Positions 11,056 to 22,336 of a stretch of DNA of 64,000 bases are shown in pieces (positions within the stretch are counted from its first letter, which is position 1; every line of letters begins with the position of its first letter). Location: contig NC_037093.1 of the NCBI RefSeq assembly GCF_002994745.2, forward strand, positions 43,504,384-43,568,383. The letters run 5' to 3'. Source of the stretch: Rosa chinensis. Lineage: Eukaryota > Streptophyta > Magnoliopsida > Rosales > Rosaceae. Below the pieces are notes generated by a model that was not told the origin of the DNA, did not search any database, and worked only from the letters and a program-made list of their open reading frames with translations. A program made the translations under genes and the position numbers.

Positions 11056-13500
11056 ATGACTAACGATAGCGGGGGGAACGCTGAGGAGCAGGTAGATCAA
11101 TCCGCCATTCCCCAACCCACCAACCCAGCGGTAGGCATCAACTGCGCGTTATTCACCACACCTGTCAACCCCGGCGGTGAGACAAACCCAAGTAGCAGCA
11201 GCCCGCCAGGCCAAGACCTCGCCTCCCTATACGAGCTGGCACTGGCGGATCTTCACAAAGCGAACAGAGAACGTGAACAAGAGCGCAAGGAAAAGGCCGA
11301 GGCCCAAAGACAAGTGGCCACGCTTGTGTCCCGCTTTGATGAGCTAAAGAAAACGCTGGAAGCAACCGCCAACCCGGCGCGAAGCGAGCAGTCACGAAGC
11401 ACCAGGCACAGCCGACCTGGTACCGGAGCATTGATACCAGCACCAGTCGTGCATCTGCAGGTCCAGCTACACCCACCGGAGCTAGCGGGAATGGGACCAC
11501 CCCCTGTACCCCAGCTAATGTTGGAACAGGAGGCAGAGTCATCACTGCACACCCACCGCTCGAGACCTCGGGCAAGAACAGAGGGAAACCCACCCGTTCC
11601 CAGGCGAGGATCAGTTCAGCGGAGTACCCGGCTAGACCCCGCAGGCGACGCAACCGCTCAAATACTGGAGAGGATGCAGCAGCTGGAACAAAGGTTAATC
11701 CAGGCGGAATCAGGCACCCCAGCACCAGCTTCAAATCCACTTTTCGCGTCCAGGCCAGGACCATTTACCGCTGCAATTTTGCTGGCCATCAGACCGGCGT
11801 ATGCAAAGACCCCGAAAATGTCGCATTACAGCGGTAAGACTGATCCCTTCGTCCATATGGACACCTTCAAGAAAGTCACCAACAACAAGGGATTCGATGA
11901 CGCCACCCTGTGCCACTTGTTCAGCGAAACGCTGGACAATGAGGCAATGAATTGGTTCTTCGAATGCCCGCCGGGATCCATTGACTCATTCCAGGCATTG
12001 TCGCATGCTTTCCTTTCTCGGTTCATCCTACTGTCCGCCGGCCACCACAACACAAGCCAACTGTTCAACGTCAAGCAGGGTACGGAGGAGACACTGAAGG
12101 CATTCGTCACAAGGTGGCGAGCGGCAACATCTCAGTGTCGTGATCTTGATAAAACAATGGCTTCGGCTGCTTTTAAGCAGGGACTCCTCAAAGGGCCATT
12201 TCTCTATCACCTCAATTACAATCATCCAAATGCGGTATACGACCACCTCATGAGTGAGGCGGTCATTCATGCCCAGGCAGAATTCATCACATATGGGGAG
12301 ACTCCACCGCCACCAGCGGCGCTAGCAAAGTCGACGCAACCCTCCTCCAGTCAGCAGGGGACCGCTAACAAAACCTTCACACCGCCAACTGACAAAAAAA
12401 GGGAGTGGCAGCAGGGCCAGTACCAAAACAAGCGACAGAAGGACCAACACTACAAGGGGAACCGCCCATCCCATGGGGACAACCGCAACAAATATACGGA
12501 GTCTTCCCAGCGGTATACAGTATTCACGGTCCTCACGGCCTCGTATGAAGAAATATACAATCAGTGCAAGGATCAGATACCACCACCGCCCCCGGGAAAA
12601 TACCTAAAAACGGGAAAGCCAAGAAACACCGGCAGGTGGTGCAAATACCACGAGGACAGCGGTCATAATACCAATAGCTGCAACGCCCTCAAAACAGCCA
12701 TTGAGACCTTGTACCGTGATGGCAAGCTGGAGCAATTCAAGGTACGCCAACCGCCACCTGTGATCGCCGACATTGAGCCCATGGGCCGCATCAACACAAT
12801 CGACGGAGGTGCTCCAATCACCAACATGTCTCACAGAGCTAGAAAGCATTATGCGCGAGCTAATCACCCAAAGGAAGTCTGCAACATCCGCTACGAAAGA
12901 TCCGCCAAACTCCCAAGGTCTGGTTGGGAACCTATTACCTTCTCAGAGGAGGAGGAACGCGGAATACATCTGCCCCATGACGATCCCTTCTTGATAGACG
13001 CTATTCTAGGCAAAATGTCAGTAGGAAGAATCCTGGTTGATAACGGGTCCGCTGTCAACGTTATATTCAGTGGTTGTTACAACGACCTTAAGAGGAACAG
13101 AAAATTGCTCCAAGATCATGAACCACTGCTCAGCTTCTCCGGTGACGTCACGCAACCGCTGGGCTCTGACTACATGTGGCTAGTTATTGGTACTAGTCCA
13201 TGTATGGCTGAAATACATACGGAGTTCATAGTTGTCGATTATTTCAGCTCATATAACGCCATCATTGGTCGGCCAGCGCTCAACAAACTCAAGTGCATCA
13301 TCGCCGGGTACATGCTGCTCATGAAATTCCCCACACCCAACGGCACAGGCTGTGTCAGGGGAAGTCAACAGTTGGCACGTGAATGTTATTCTACTACTAT
13401 AGCACAATCAACCCGCCGCCATGAGATCCTAGCGGTAGGCAGTCAGGCACCGCCACCAAACATTTTGAGGACCCCAGGGAGGACGAAAAGAAGTACGTAA
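11056..13500 (+). CDS. Tat Gag-protease polyprotein
   Basis: An 814-residue open frame, the longest in the window. Residues 1-250 are low-complexity (Pro/Gln/Glu-rich, short helical stretch around 60-100). About 265-430 is a plant retrotransposon Gag domain (CHLFSETLDNEAMNWFF, LKAFVTRWRAATSQC). A single CCHC-like knuckle sits near 545 (CKYHEDSGHNTNSC). A retropepsin-like domain is near 650-760, with active-site motif ILVDNGSAVNV, where Asn replaces the usual Thr/Ser, and the later IIGRPALN. Gag packages the RNA and the protease cleaves the polyprotein. The frame ends 13498-13500, while RT continues in another frame, so either a programmed frameshift or a mutation separates gag from pol. The start at 11056 is the first ATG after the primer site. 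Confidence 0.85.
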   Translation: MTNDSGGNAEEQVDQSAIPQPTNPAVGINCALFTTPVNPGGETNPSSSSPPGQDLASLYELALADLHKANREREQERKEKAEAQRQVATLVSRFDELKKTLEATANPARSEQSRSTRHSRPGTGALIPAPVVHLQVQLHPPELAGMGPPPVPQLMLEQEAESSLHTHRSRPRARTEGNPPVPRRGSVQRSTRLDPAGDATAQILERMQQLEQRLIQAESGTPAPASNPLFASRPGPFTAAILLAIRPAYAKTPKMSHYSGKTDPFVHMDTFKKVTNNKGFDDATLCHLFSETLDNEAMNWFFECPPGSIDSFQALSHAFLSRFILLSAGHHNTSQLFNVKQGTEETLKAFVTRWRAATSQCRDLDKTMASAAFKQGLLKGPFLYHLNYNHPNAVYDHLMSEAVIHAQAEFITYGETPPPPAALAKSTQPSSSQQGTANKTFTPPTDKKREWQQGQYQNKRQKDQHYKGNRPSHGDNRNKYTESSQRYTVFTVLTASYEEIYNQCKDQIPPPPPGKYLKTGKPRNTGRWCKYHEDSGHNTNSCNALKTAIETLYRDGKLEQFKVRQPPPVIADIEPMGRINTIDGGAPITNMSHRARKHYARANHPKEVCNIRYERSAKLPRSGWEPITFSEEEERGIHLPHDDPFLIDAILGKMSVGRILVDNGSAVNVIFSGCYNDLKRNRKLLQDHEPLLSFSGDVTQPLGSDYMWLVIGTSPCMAEIHTEFIVVDYFSSYNAIIGRPALNKLKCIIAGYMLLMKFPTPNGTGCVRGSQQLARECYSTTIAQSTRRHEILAVGSQAPPPNILRTPGRTKRST

Positions 13501-15167
13501 GGAAGGAGCCGGTCAACCTAGAAACATCACTGAGGGTTGTCAGCATCTCGGACGAGCACCCTGAGCGGACAGTCCGCATAGGCGCTCAATTAAACCCAGA
13601 GCTGGCGGCGGAGCTCACTCAGTTCCTGCGTGACAACGCTACGGTCTTTGCCTGGTCATATGCAGACATGCCAGGTATCTCCCCTGAAATCATCTCACAC
13701 AAGTTGAGCATCAAACCATCCTTCTACCCTATCAAACAAAAACACAGAGCCTTCGATGAAGAGAAGTACCGTGCTATAAGGGAGGAGGTTGACAAGCTCC
13801 AGGGCATTGGGTTCATCCGCCAAGTCATCTATCCCCAATGGATTTCCAACCTGGTTATGGTCAAAAAGGCTAGCGGCAAGTGGAGGATGTGCGTCGACTT
13901 CAAAAACCTTAACAAGGCATGCCCAAAAGATAGTTTCCCACTACCCCGCATTGATCAACTGGTCGACGCAACCGCTTGACACGATCTTCTCAGCATGATG
14001 GATGCTTTTTCCGGCTATAACCAGATCAGGATGCATCCAGACGACCAGGAGTGCACCACCTTCACCACCGACAAAGGCCTGTATTGTTACAATGTGATGC
14101 CTTTTGGTTTGAAGAACGCAGGGGCAACTTATCAGCGGCTGATGAACGCCATGTTCGCGGAACATCTGGGCAAGATAATCGAGGTCTACGTAGACGACAT
14201 GTTGGTCAAGAGTATAAAGGCCAGCGGACATGTGGCAAACCTAAAAATCATAATAACCATCCTCTTGGCCTACGACATGCGCCTCAACCCGGAAAAATGT
14301 TTCTTTGGCGTTACCGCCAGCAAATTTCTGGGGTATATTGTCAGTGAGCGGGGCATCGAGGCCAACCCTGACAAAGTACAAGCCATCCTCAACCTGAAGG
14401 ACCCGGAATGGAAGGTGCACGTCCAATGCCTCCAGGGCAAGCTAACCGCCCTGTCTCGATTCATCTCCAGACTGACCGACAGGTGCACCCCATTTTTCAA
14501 AGTCCTTAAAACAACCCACAAGAAGGTCATCGATTGGAACCCAGAGTGCCAGGCGGCGTTCCAAGGCCTGAAGGAATACCTGGCGGCAGTTCCACTCCTC
14601 TCCATTCCTGTCGAAGGAGAAACATTGTACATTTACCTAGCGGTATCTCAATCAGCGGTGAGCTGCGCCATCGTCCGGCGGGAAGGCCAGGACGAGCTCC
14701 CAGTTTTCTATGCCGGTAGGGGCATGAATGGAGCAGAAACACGATATCCTCCATTGGAGCAGCTTGCTCTCGCACTCATCGTTGCCGCCAGGCGCCTCCG
14801 CCAGTACTTCCAAGCCCATACAATCCATGTGTTGACCAATCAACCGCTGAGACAAGTAATGCAGAACCCTGAACATTCGGGGCGCCTCAGCAAGTGGGCC
14901 ATTGAGCTCAGCGAGTTTGACATAGACTACAAACCACGAACCGCCATGAAGGGCCAGGCAGTGGCAGACTTCATTGCTGAGCTCACCGAGCGTCAGCCCG
15001 AAACCAAGATCGATGTACCGCCCGGAACGGAAATAGTTACGGCCGTGGAGCCGGCTCCCCAACAATCAGATTGGAACCTACACGTGGACGGTTCCGCTTC
15101 CGCCAAGGTCAGCGGCGCCGGAATCATCTTAACAGGACCAGGGGGCTTAGCGTCGAATACGCGTTGA
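13501..15167 (+). pseudogene. Tat reverse transcriptase and first RNase H
   Basis: RT begins in frame 3, with the N-terminal block near 13668 (LSIKPSFYPIKQKHRAF, GKWRMCVDF). An in-frame TGA at 13977-13979 sits just before the conserved MDAFSGYNQI block. The frame then runs 13995-15167 with FGLKNAGATYQRLMN, the catalytic YVDDM (near 14190) and FLGYIVSERGI. RNase H follows (ETRYPPLEQLALALIVAA, VLTNQPLRQVM). These enzymes copy the element RNA and remove it. The stop, and a frameshift near 15140-15165 at the end of the frame, disable the copy. Confidence 0.85.
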
Positions 15168-15500
15168 AATTCAACTTCAAAGCTTCTAACAACATGGCGG
15201 AATATGAGGCACTCATTGCCGGCCTTCTCCTCGCCATTGATTCAGGGGCCGACAGTGTCAACATCTTTAGCGACTCTCAGTTGGTCGTTAACCAGGTCAA
15301 CGACAGCTTTCAGGCCAAGGACCAGCAGTTAGCAGCATACTTAGGGTACGCCAAGACACTGCTAAAAAATTCAAGTTCCACACCATCACACAAATCCCCA
15401 GGGAAAAGAACGCCAAGGCTGATTCACTGGCAAGACTGGCAACCGCCCAACCACACCAGAGCCCAGAGGACACAAGGGTAGAGTCTCTGGACAGGCCAAG
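15076..15500 (+). pseudogene. Tat second (archaeal-type) RNase H
   Basis: A second RNase H-like domain follows the first: HVDGSASAKVSGAGIIL in one frame, then EYEALIAGLLLAIDSG and FSDSQLVVNQVND in the next. Two frameshifts are visible, each explained by one lost base: one in the G-run near 15145, one in the A-run near 15365-15371. Acquisition of a second RNase H is a known feature of Tat elements. The catalytic Asp and Glu residues are still readable. Confidence 0.75.
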
Positions 15501-16762
15501 TATCACAAAAACCCTGGCGGAGATCTTTAACATTGAGGCTAATCCTAGTTGGATGGACGAAATTATCCAGTACAAGCGCAACGGGACATTGCCAGAGGAC
15601 AAGATCAAGGCACGACAGCTCCAGCGGAGGGCAACCCGTTACAACATGCAGAGCGGCAAACTTTACCGCCAAGGATTCACTCACCCCAACCTCCGCTGTC
15701 TAACCCCAGAGGAGGGAAAGGTCGTACTGGCAACAATACATGGCGGGGAATGCGGAAATCATTCAGGCGCCAGATCCTTGGCTAATCGCACAATGCGACA
15801 AGGCTACTTTTGGCCTACGCTTGGTGATGACGCCCGGCGGATATCAAAATCTTGTCACAAATGCCAACAATATGCTGATCTTCCACATGCCCCGGCAGAA
15901 CCTCTGTCGGTTATCGTCAGTCCCTGGATTCACTCAACGTGGGGCCTGGATTTAATGGGAAAATTCCAAACCGCCAAAGGTCAGTTCAAATACATCATTG
16001 TCGCCATCGACTACAACAGCAAATGGATAGAAGCAGAGCCCCTGACGGCAATAACTACCGCCAAGGTAATTCACTTCCTCTGGAAGAACATCTACTGCCG
16101 CTACGGTGTCCCGCATGCAATCATCACAGACAACGGCACACAGTTCAACAATAAGGAACTCATCTCTTTCACCGCCAACCTGGGAACCAAGATACGTTTT
16201 GCATCGGTCGCCCATCCCCAAACCAACGGCCAAGTCGAAGCGGCAAACAAGATAATCAAGAAACTGTTACAGAAGAAGCTCGATGAGGCAAAGGGTTTAT
16301 GGGCTCCCGGAGGTTCTATGGGCCATCAGAACAACCCCAACCTCTGCCACAGGTGAAACCCCATTTTGTATGATGTTCGGAACTGAGGCTGTCCTGCCTA
16401 TCGAGGTAACCCAACCAACCGCTAGGGTCGAAGGCTACTGCCCCGAGACCAACAGCGACGGCGTTAACCTCGACAGGGATCTACTAGAGGAAAAGCGAGA
16501 CGCAGCCCATTTGCGCAATCTCCAGAATAAGCGGCGGGTATCACGTTTCTACAACGCCAGGGTTAAAGCCCGCAACCTCCAACTTGGGGACTGGGTAATG
16601 AAAGAAGTCATACCACCGCCAACAAAACTCCGCCCAACTTGGGAAGGTCCATACAAAATTGTAGAGGTCGTTAGCCCGGGCACCTTCTACTTAATGGACA
16701 AGGATGGCGTCACAACGACCCACCCTTGGAATACTGAACACATTCGGTATTACTACAAATAG
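15501..16762 (+). pseudogene. Tat integrase
   Basis: A long frame at 15553-16356 contains the zinc-binding HHCC region (HGGECGNHSG, CHKCQQYAD) and the catalytic D-D-E: GLDLMG, ITDNGTQFNN, TNGQVEAANKIIK. A frameshift near 16310-16325 moves the rest to 16283-16762 (WAIRTTPTSATGETPF, GPYKIVEVVSPGTFYLMD), ending with TAG at 16760-16762. No chromodomain is present, as expected for Tat. It would join element DNA to the genome; this copy is broken. Confidence 0.85.
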
Positions 16763-17170
16763 TCATACCGCTACCCAAGAGCATCTTGACTTAGCTAAAT
16801 TTTTGTTCAATATTTAGCTAAGGGAAGCTACCCAACGGGTACGACCCCGCTTTTGTAAACGCTGTTCAGACAGCTATCAATGAAACGAGGAATTATTCAA
16901 ACCATTGTTACCAAGTCTAGCACTGAGGGCAACTGGCAATGCCAGTCAGCGGACTACGTCGGCTACATTGTGCACTTGGACCAATTTCAATTCCTTTAAT
17001 GTTTCATTCATGGCCAAAAGCAAGTATCAAGACCTCTAGCGGCACACACATTATCGCAAACAAAAAGAAAAACACAGTATAGGAACTTAGGTGCCAAAAA
17101 ATTCATTTATATCCCAACTGAATTACATCAAGTATTTATGCCTCAGCGGCTACAAAAAACTTTCCTACTC
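16763..17170. other. Tat spacer between integrase and antisense ORF, with a strong hairpin
   Basis: Non-coding. At 16790-16822, CTTAGCTAAAT pairs exactly with ATTTAGCTAAG across an 11-base loop. It lies just after the integrase stop and downstream of the antisense ORF, where transcripts from both strands would end. A role in 3'-end formation is only a guess. Confidence 0.5.
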
Positions 17171-19863
17171 CTATTCAGGGGTTGGCGGAGTTGGCAGGGT
17201 TGGCGAGGTCGGCTCCGCTACCTTCGGCATTTCCACTGGCGGCCTGCGGCGGATGGGAGCGGCTCGTCTGGTCAGCCCTCGGGCTGTGGGACTGGGGGTC
17301 TCTATTGTGCCATCCGCCCGGGTGTGGGCCGCCAAGAACCCAGCGCGGGACACCTCGGACTGCGTAGGCGTCCGCTGAGAGTCGCCCTCTGGAAGCTCGC
17401 CACTCTCCCCGCTACCCGAGCAGGCTCCTTCAACATGCCCAGGAGCGGTAGGAGGAGCGGTACTTGTTGTTGGCGGAGCTTCCTTAGTGGGCTGCACGAC
17501 CGGCATCGACACTTTCGCCCAGTCGATGGCGCTCTTCTGCTGCAGCATCTCCACATTGGCCAGGGCACCGGCCTTCGCTGCTTTGGTCAGCGCCTTCTTG
17601 TACTCCGCTGACTGCTTGTACGACTCAACAGCAGCGGCTGCAGCACGGCTTCCCTCAGCCTCCAGGCGTGCGACTTCACCCTCTAGCCGCTTAACCTCGG
17701 CCTGTTTGGCGGCGGACTCCCGCTGAAGGATCTCAACCTTCTTATCCTTGGCGGCCACCCGATCCCGCAGCAGCGACATGTCTTGCTCCAACTTGGCGAA
17801 CTGTTCGTTCCGCTCCAAGTGCAGCTCAATGGCAACGTTCAGCTTGCCACGTGCGTCTGCCGCATCGCAGTCGGCCTTTGTCAAGCGTCGCTCGACATCA
17901 GCCAACTTTTCCTGGGCCTTCCCCAATTCCCTCTGTAGGCCAGCCACCTCCTCCCGGAGCTCCCGCTCAACCAGGGGCTGTTTTGACGCCGCCTGGAACA
18001 TCTCATGAAGCCCAACGACGACTTGCCCAAAGGCTGTGCTGAAGGGCGACTCGCTGACATCGGTCGACCGAACAATCCCTTCCAAGCCGCCGAACCCCAG
18101 CCGCTCGTAAAGATGATACAGGAAGTCCCGCTCACCGTCGTTGAGGAATTCGGCGTAGGCGGCAAAAGAGTCCAAGCCACTAGTACCCACAGCTTTCGCC
18201 ACGTCAGCGAGAGCCTCGGGTGGAGCCTGCCTCGACTTCTTCTGCTGCTCGCGGGCCCCGGTTACCTCCACTTCCTCCTCTTCCCCGCCCGAGTCGGGCT
18301 GACGGCGTTTTCGCTGAAGCACCCGCGTGCTTCCAGCAACGGCAGGCCTCGAACCCCCCGTTGGCGGCTCCAACCCCGCTATGGTAACACCCTCGGTGGG
18401 GCGCACTGCTTTCTTCGGCACCCCGCGCCGCAGGGCAGGCGCTCTTTCTTTCCGCGGCGCCGCCTCACTCACCGTGCCGGTCCCCGCCTGAACGGCAGGC
18501 AGCTCGTCACCACCAAGATGAGAGTGATGCGGCATTGACAGCACCACAGGAACCTCTAATTGGCTCAGCGCCAGCGTCTCTGGGTCCACCACCGTCTTCT
18601 GCGCCGCCATCCCTGAAGCATACATGGCTTCCAGGAAGTTGTCGATTTCAGCGCGGTCCATGGCTTTTGCAAAGGCGTCACGGCTAGCCTTGTTTCCCGG
18701 CGGGGTCTCTACAAAAAATATGGTGGCAGGCCAGTTAGCATGAGGCAACCTCACAGGGGGTGCAGTACAGCGGAGAGTACTTACCAACGGCACGCGTCAG
18801 CTGTTGAGCTACCAACAGCTCCTACCCGGTAAGGAGACGGAAGTCCAGTAAGTTGCGATTCCGTCAGTAACCCCTGATGCGTGCTACGCGACACTCTTCC
18901 TCACGAGTCAGGCTGTACCGCAACCCCGCTGCACAAGAAAAGTCATTATCAGTACAAGTACGAGTAAAAAAAAAAAAAAAAAAAAAGGGCCCCCGCCAGC
19001 AAACAACCTCGGATGGGCTGAAACTCCGACTTAATTCTAAACGTCGGCTCCCCCTCGTTGGACCCCGCTTGGTACTCCCACCCCACCGTGGCAATGCAGA
19101 AAGTACCCCGCCAGTAGGACATGGAGTCCCTCAGATTTTCGATCAGCTTGGGCGCTCCTTGGCGACGACTAAGGTTTACTTGCCCTCTACAACCCTGGCG
19201 CTTCACGTACACCAGTTCGTAGAAGTACAATACCTCCGCCACGGTTGGTCCTTCGCAACCAGACAACCGCCACAACGAGTTCAGCGCCAGCAGTAACCGC
19301 CACATGTTGGGGCACACTTGCCCAAAGGCGATGCTGAACTCGCACACCAGGATCTGTAGATTAGGCACAAGCGGGAAGGTCACTCCCTCGCGGAATATAG
19401 CCTCGTGCACCGCAGCGTGGCCCACTGGCAGGATAGAAGCCTTCTCCTCTACCGTCGGCGGACGTAGTTTCACCACGCCGGGCAACCGGAACACCCGCTT
19501 CAGCCGGTTGACGGCAACAACGGTCATCCTACCTCCCGCCTCGTCAACAGGGGTGCCGTCCTCGAACACCCACGCCGACTCGGTATCCTCTCCCGCTACA
19601 CCTCCCCCGCCAGATGAACCGCTGGCTGCACTATTACTTTCTAGCCGCTCTTCGTGCAAAGTGTGTGCAGCGGCAGCCTCCCCCGCCCTAGAACTCTCCA
19701 GACGCGATGCACGACCCATATCTACGTCCCACGGAATGGTCTGTAGTGAGGTTCCTGCACGGGCAGACGGACGCAACGAGTCAATAAAATTTCTATCCGC
19801 CGCGCTAAACGACACTTCAGATCCGGAATCCTCACTGCTCGAAATCTCTATGACGTCGGCCAT
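17171..19863 (-). CDS. Tat antisense additional ORF (two exons, inferred)
   Basis: Exon 1 is 19008-19863 (start ATG at 19863), exon 2 is 17171-18708. The inferred intron 18709-19007 has donor GAG/GTTGTTTG and acceptor TTTTTTGTAG and keeps the frame, so Glu is encoded across the junction. Without splicing, exon 1 runs into a poly-Phe tail encoded by a T-tract that looks intronic. Exon 1 has an acidic Ser-rich start (IEISSSEDSGSE) and a region (FPLVPNLQILVCEFSIAFGQ..NMWRLLLALNSLW) resembling the 'putative gypsy-type transposon' domain. Exon 2 has a predicted coiled coil (about 17560-18000: LQRELGKAQEKLADVERRL, KRLEGEVARLEAEGS) and a Pro/Thr-rich tail. About 798 residues in total. The function of this ORF class is not known to me. 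Confidence 0.7.
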
Positions 19864-20650
19864 CCCAAAACCCTAAAACCCAAATCAGTTAGCTCACACA
19901 GGATCTAACCTATCCCTATATCTGTCAGTACCCAAGAACATCAACAACACCCAACCCAGAAAATACCAAAACATGAACAAACGCACTCAAACCCAGATTC
20001 GACCATCTAGAAAGTCCCTAAAAACCCCAATTCTGTCAAATACAGCAACCCATCCCCAAACCCACTCTCACATCCTCACAACACTTCAACAAAGGACGTA
20101 CCACAGAAACACCCAAAAACCCAAAAATCACCATGGCAGACACCCAATGAAACAGGGAGATTAGTCAGAATACCAACCTCAACGATGGAGTCTCTGACAG
20201 CAGTGTGAGCACTTTTCTTCAGAGCCGGAGGTCGTCGGTTCTTCCAAGCACGAAAACTCGGTAATATCGCTTCAACCCTCTTCCCCGATTTCAGACGCAG
20301 AAAGCTTGAAGACGACGAAGCACAGTTTAAAGTTTAGAGCAGTGTCAAATATGCCAACTTCCCCCCCCCCCCCTTTTATGTCAACGTCAAGCAGTCCTAC
20401 GCCGTCCATTGAAAAACGACATCAACTGTCAGCCGTACACGTCTCACAACTACAGTTACTCTCCGGATTAACCGAGGCGTCGCCTCGGTTACGAAATCCA
20501 TCATTACTCGACATTAATGGCGAGGAGACGGCTAGGCGGAGGAGACACACCTCCGCACGCTAACCCTTTAGGGGTTCGCCACGTGTCAACCACCATCAGA
20601 CGAAGAGTCTGGTAGAAGCCACTACTGTTGGAAGGAGGGCGCCAGTCATC
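19864..20650. other. Tat non-coding region; likely promoter side of the antisense ORF
   Basis: No convincing ORF. It contains a C-run (about 20365-20377) and a perfect palindrome at 20469-20491 (TAACCGAGGCG, one base, CGCCTCGGTTA). It would supply the 5' region of the minus-strand transcript starting upstream of 19863. Confidence 0.5.
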
Positions 20651-21258
20651 GTCGAAGTCACCGCTGAGCGAAACCCCGCTAGCGGAACTCTTCACTTGTC
20701 TCTTTCCGAGTGTCGAAGTCACCGCTGAGCGAAAACTCGCTAGCGGAACTTCTCACTTATCTCTTTCCAAGTGTCGAAGTCACCGCTGAGCGAAACCCTG
20801 CTAGCGGTAACTTCTCACTTGTCTCCTTCCAAGTATCGAAGTCACCGCTGAGCGAAACCCCGCTAGCAGAACTCTTCACTTGTCTCTTTCCGAGTGTCGA
20901 AGTCACCGCTGAGCGAAAACTCGCTAGCGGAACTTCTCGCTTGTCTCTTTCCAAGTGTCGAAGTCACCGCTGAGCGAAACCCCGCTAGCGGTAACTTCTC
21001 ACTTGTCTCCTTCCAAGTATCGAAGTCACCGCTGAGCGAAACCCCGCTAGCGGAACTCTTCACTTGTCTCTTTCCGAGTGTCGAAGTCACCGCTGAGCGA
21101 AAACTCGCTAGCGGAACTTCTCACTTGTCTCTTTCCGAGTGTCGAAGTCACCGCTGAGCGAAACCCCGCTAGCGGTAACTTCTCACTTGTCTCCTTCCAA
21201 GTGTCGAAGTCACCGCTGAGCGAATCCCCGCTAGCAAAACTTCCACTTGTCAATTTGC
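20651..21258 (+). repeat. 61/61/62-bp tandem array with 184-bp higher-order unit
   Basis: Ten monomers start at 20651, 20712, 20773, 20835, 20896, 20957, 21019, 21080, 21141 and 21203. Each begins GTCGAAGTCACCGCTGAGCG or ATCGAAGTCACCGC. Three variants alternate in fixed order (one with CGAGT at its end, one with AAAACTCGCT, one with the extra base in GCGGTAACT), so the true period is 184 bp. Open frames across it are by-products of the repeat. Tandem arrays near the polypurine tract are common in Tat elements. Confidence 0.85.
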
Positions 21259-21821
21259 AAGGGGCCACCTCAGCTATACGTGGCACTGCCGGCATAACCC
21301 CCTCCATCTTGCAAACCCCGTGCGTTGCTGAGGGCAACTTCGCTCAGTAACCACCGCCGAACACGTCTACGCGACGCTGTTTCCTGCTACATCCAGCGGG
21401 GGGTATCCGCCAGAGGCCAATCCCGAGGCTACGCCTCACTCTGACAACGACCGCCACGGGGCGTTACGGTCAGATCGTCCTTACGGGACACGGGGACTTG
21501 TCAACAGTCTACGACGACCCTGATCAGGTGCGTTGACCCCCGTCACTTGGGTACTAAGATTGGGCTAGCTACCCAACACCCTCTGCTTCGCGCAGTTCCC
21601 CCTTAACAAACAATTTGCCGACCATCCGGAGGTCCGTCTGGACTAGGGAGTGGGGGACTCCCTGGCGGGCCTAGTAGGGGCCCACCCGGAAGGGTATAAA
21701 GCGTTCGCTCAGTAAATCCATGGTTAACAACGCACTGATGCTAATTATGCTGTTGCAAGTCTAGCGGAAGTAACGCTTCACACCGCCGATCAACTCCCCA
21801 ACCAAGATTGCCCTCCTTGAC
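21259..21821. other. Tat non-coding tail
   Basis: GC-rich, no ORF. It contains a TATA-like GGTATAAAGC near 21695 and several short purine-rich words before the polypurine tract. Confidence 0.5.
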
Positions 21822-21838
21822 TGGGGACTTGGGGGACT
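21822..21838 (+). other. Tat polypurine tract
   Basis: TGGGGACTTGGGGGACT lies directly before the 3' LTR start. The same style (ACTTGGGGACT) precedes another Tat LTR at 59518. Confidence 0.75.
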
Positions 21839-22336
21839 TGTACCTACATGTGCCAGAACGAGCATAATTAGCTATAATGAACCACGCTTATTGTACCGCC
21901 AGAGGTACCAACTCCCACCAAAGGAGCGACATGCGAAGGCACGGCCCGGCAGGCTACCGCTTGAGCCCTGGACCGCCCCCAGATCACCGCTGACACGCCG
22001 CATCAAGATAGCATCAGAAGCTCCAGACGCTGGGAATCGAAGCACATCAGTCCCACATCGGAAACAAGAAGAAGATCAGCCTCTTCCTCAACTATAAAAG
22101 GTTCTCTCCTCTCTCCTCATTAATTACGCAATTACTACTCATTTATTGTTATGCTGCGCATATACAGTGACTGACTTAGGCATCGGAGAAGTGAAGACCG
22201 CCCAACGCGGTCTCCCTCTGACGTCCTGTCTATCGTGTTGCAGCAAACAGGAATCACCTAATCCTAGGAGTAGGGGTCCGCCCGCCGGACCCGCGTTAAG
22301 CAAGGAATCGTCTACCACCGGACTTGAGCATTAACA
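21839..22336 (+). repeat. Tat 3' LTR
   Basis: 498 bp, collinear with 10505-11002, 11 substitutions by eye, no indels. TATA box TATAAAAG at 22093-22100. Confidence 0.9.

Larger units (their letters stand above)
10505..22336 (+). mobile_element. Ty3/gypsy Tat-type retrotransposon nested in Tekay integrase
   Basis: An 11.8-kb element with two 498-bp LTRs, a gag-protease ORF, RT, two RNase H domains, integrase, an antisense extra ORF, a tandem-repeat region and a polypurine tract. A second RNase H domain and an antisense ORF between integrase and 3' LTR are hallmarks of the Tat lineage (Retand-type members) as I know it. Pol carries one in-frame stop and several frameshifts, so the copy is defective. 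The LTRs differ at 11 of 498 positions by eye. Confidence 0.9.

Noticed and set aside
11165..11764. 199-residue minus-strand ORF opposite Tat gag
   Set aside because: It shadows the real gag frame, has no recognisable domain, and exists because of codon bias in gag.
20651..21337. Tandem array first considered as a CRISPR-like array or a repeat protein gene
   Set aside because: Units are contiguous with no unique spacers, lie inside a plant retrotransposon, and the frames on both strands only follow the 184-bp period (184 is not a multiple of three).
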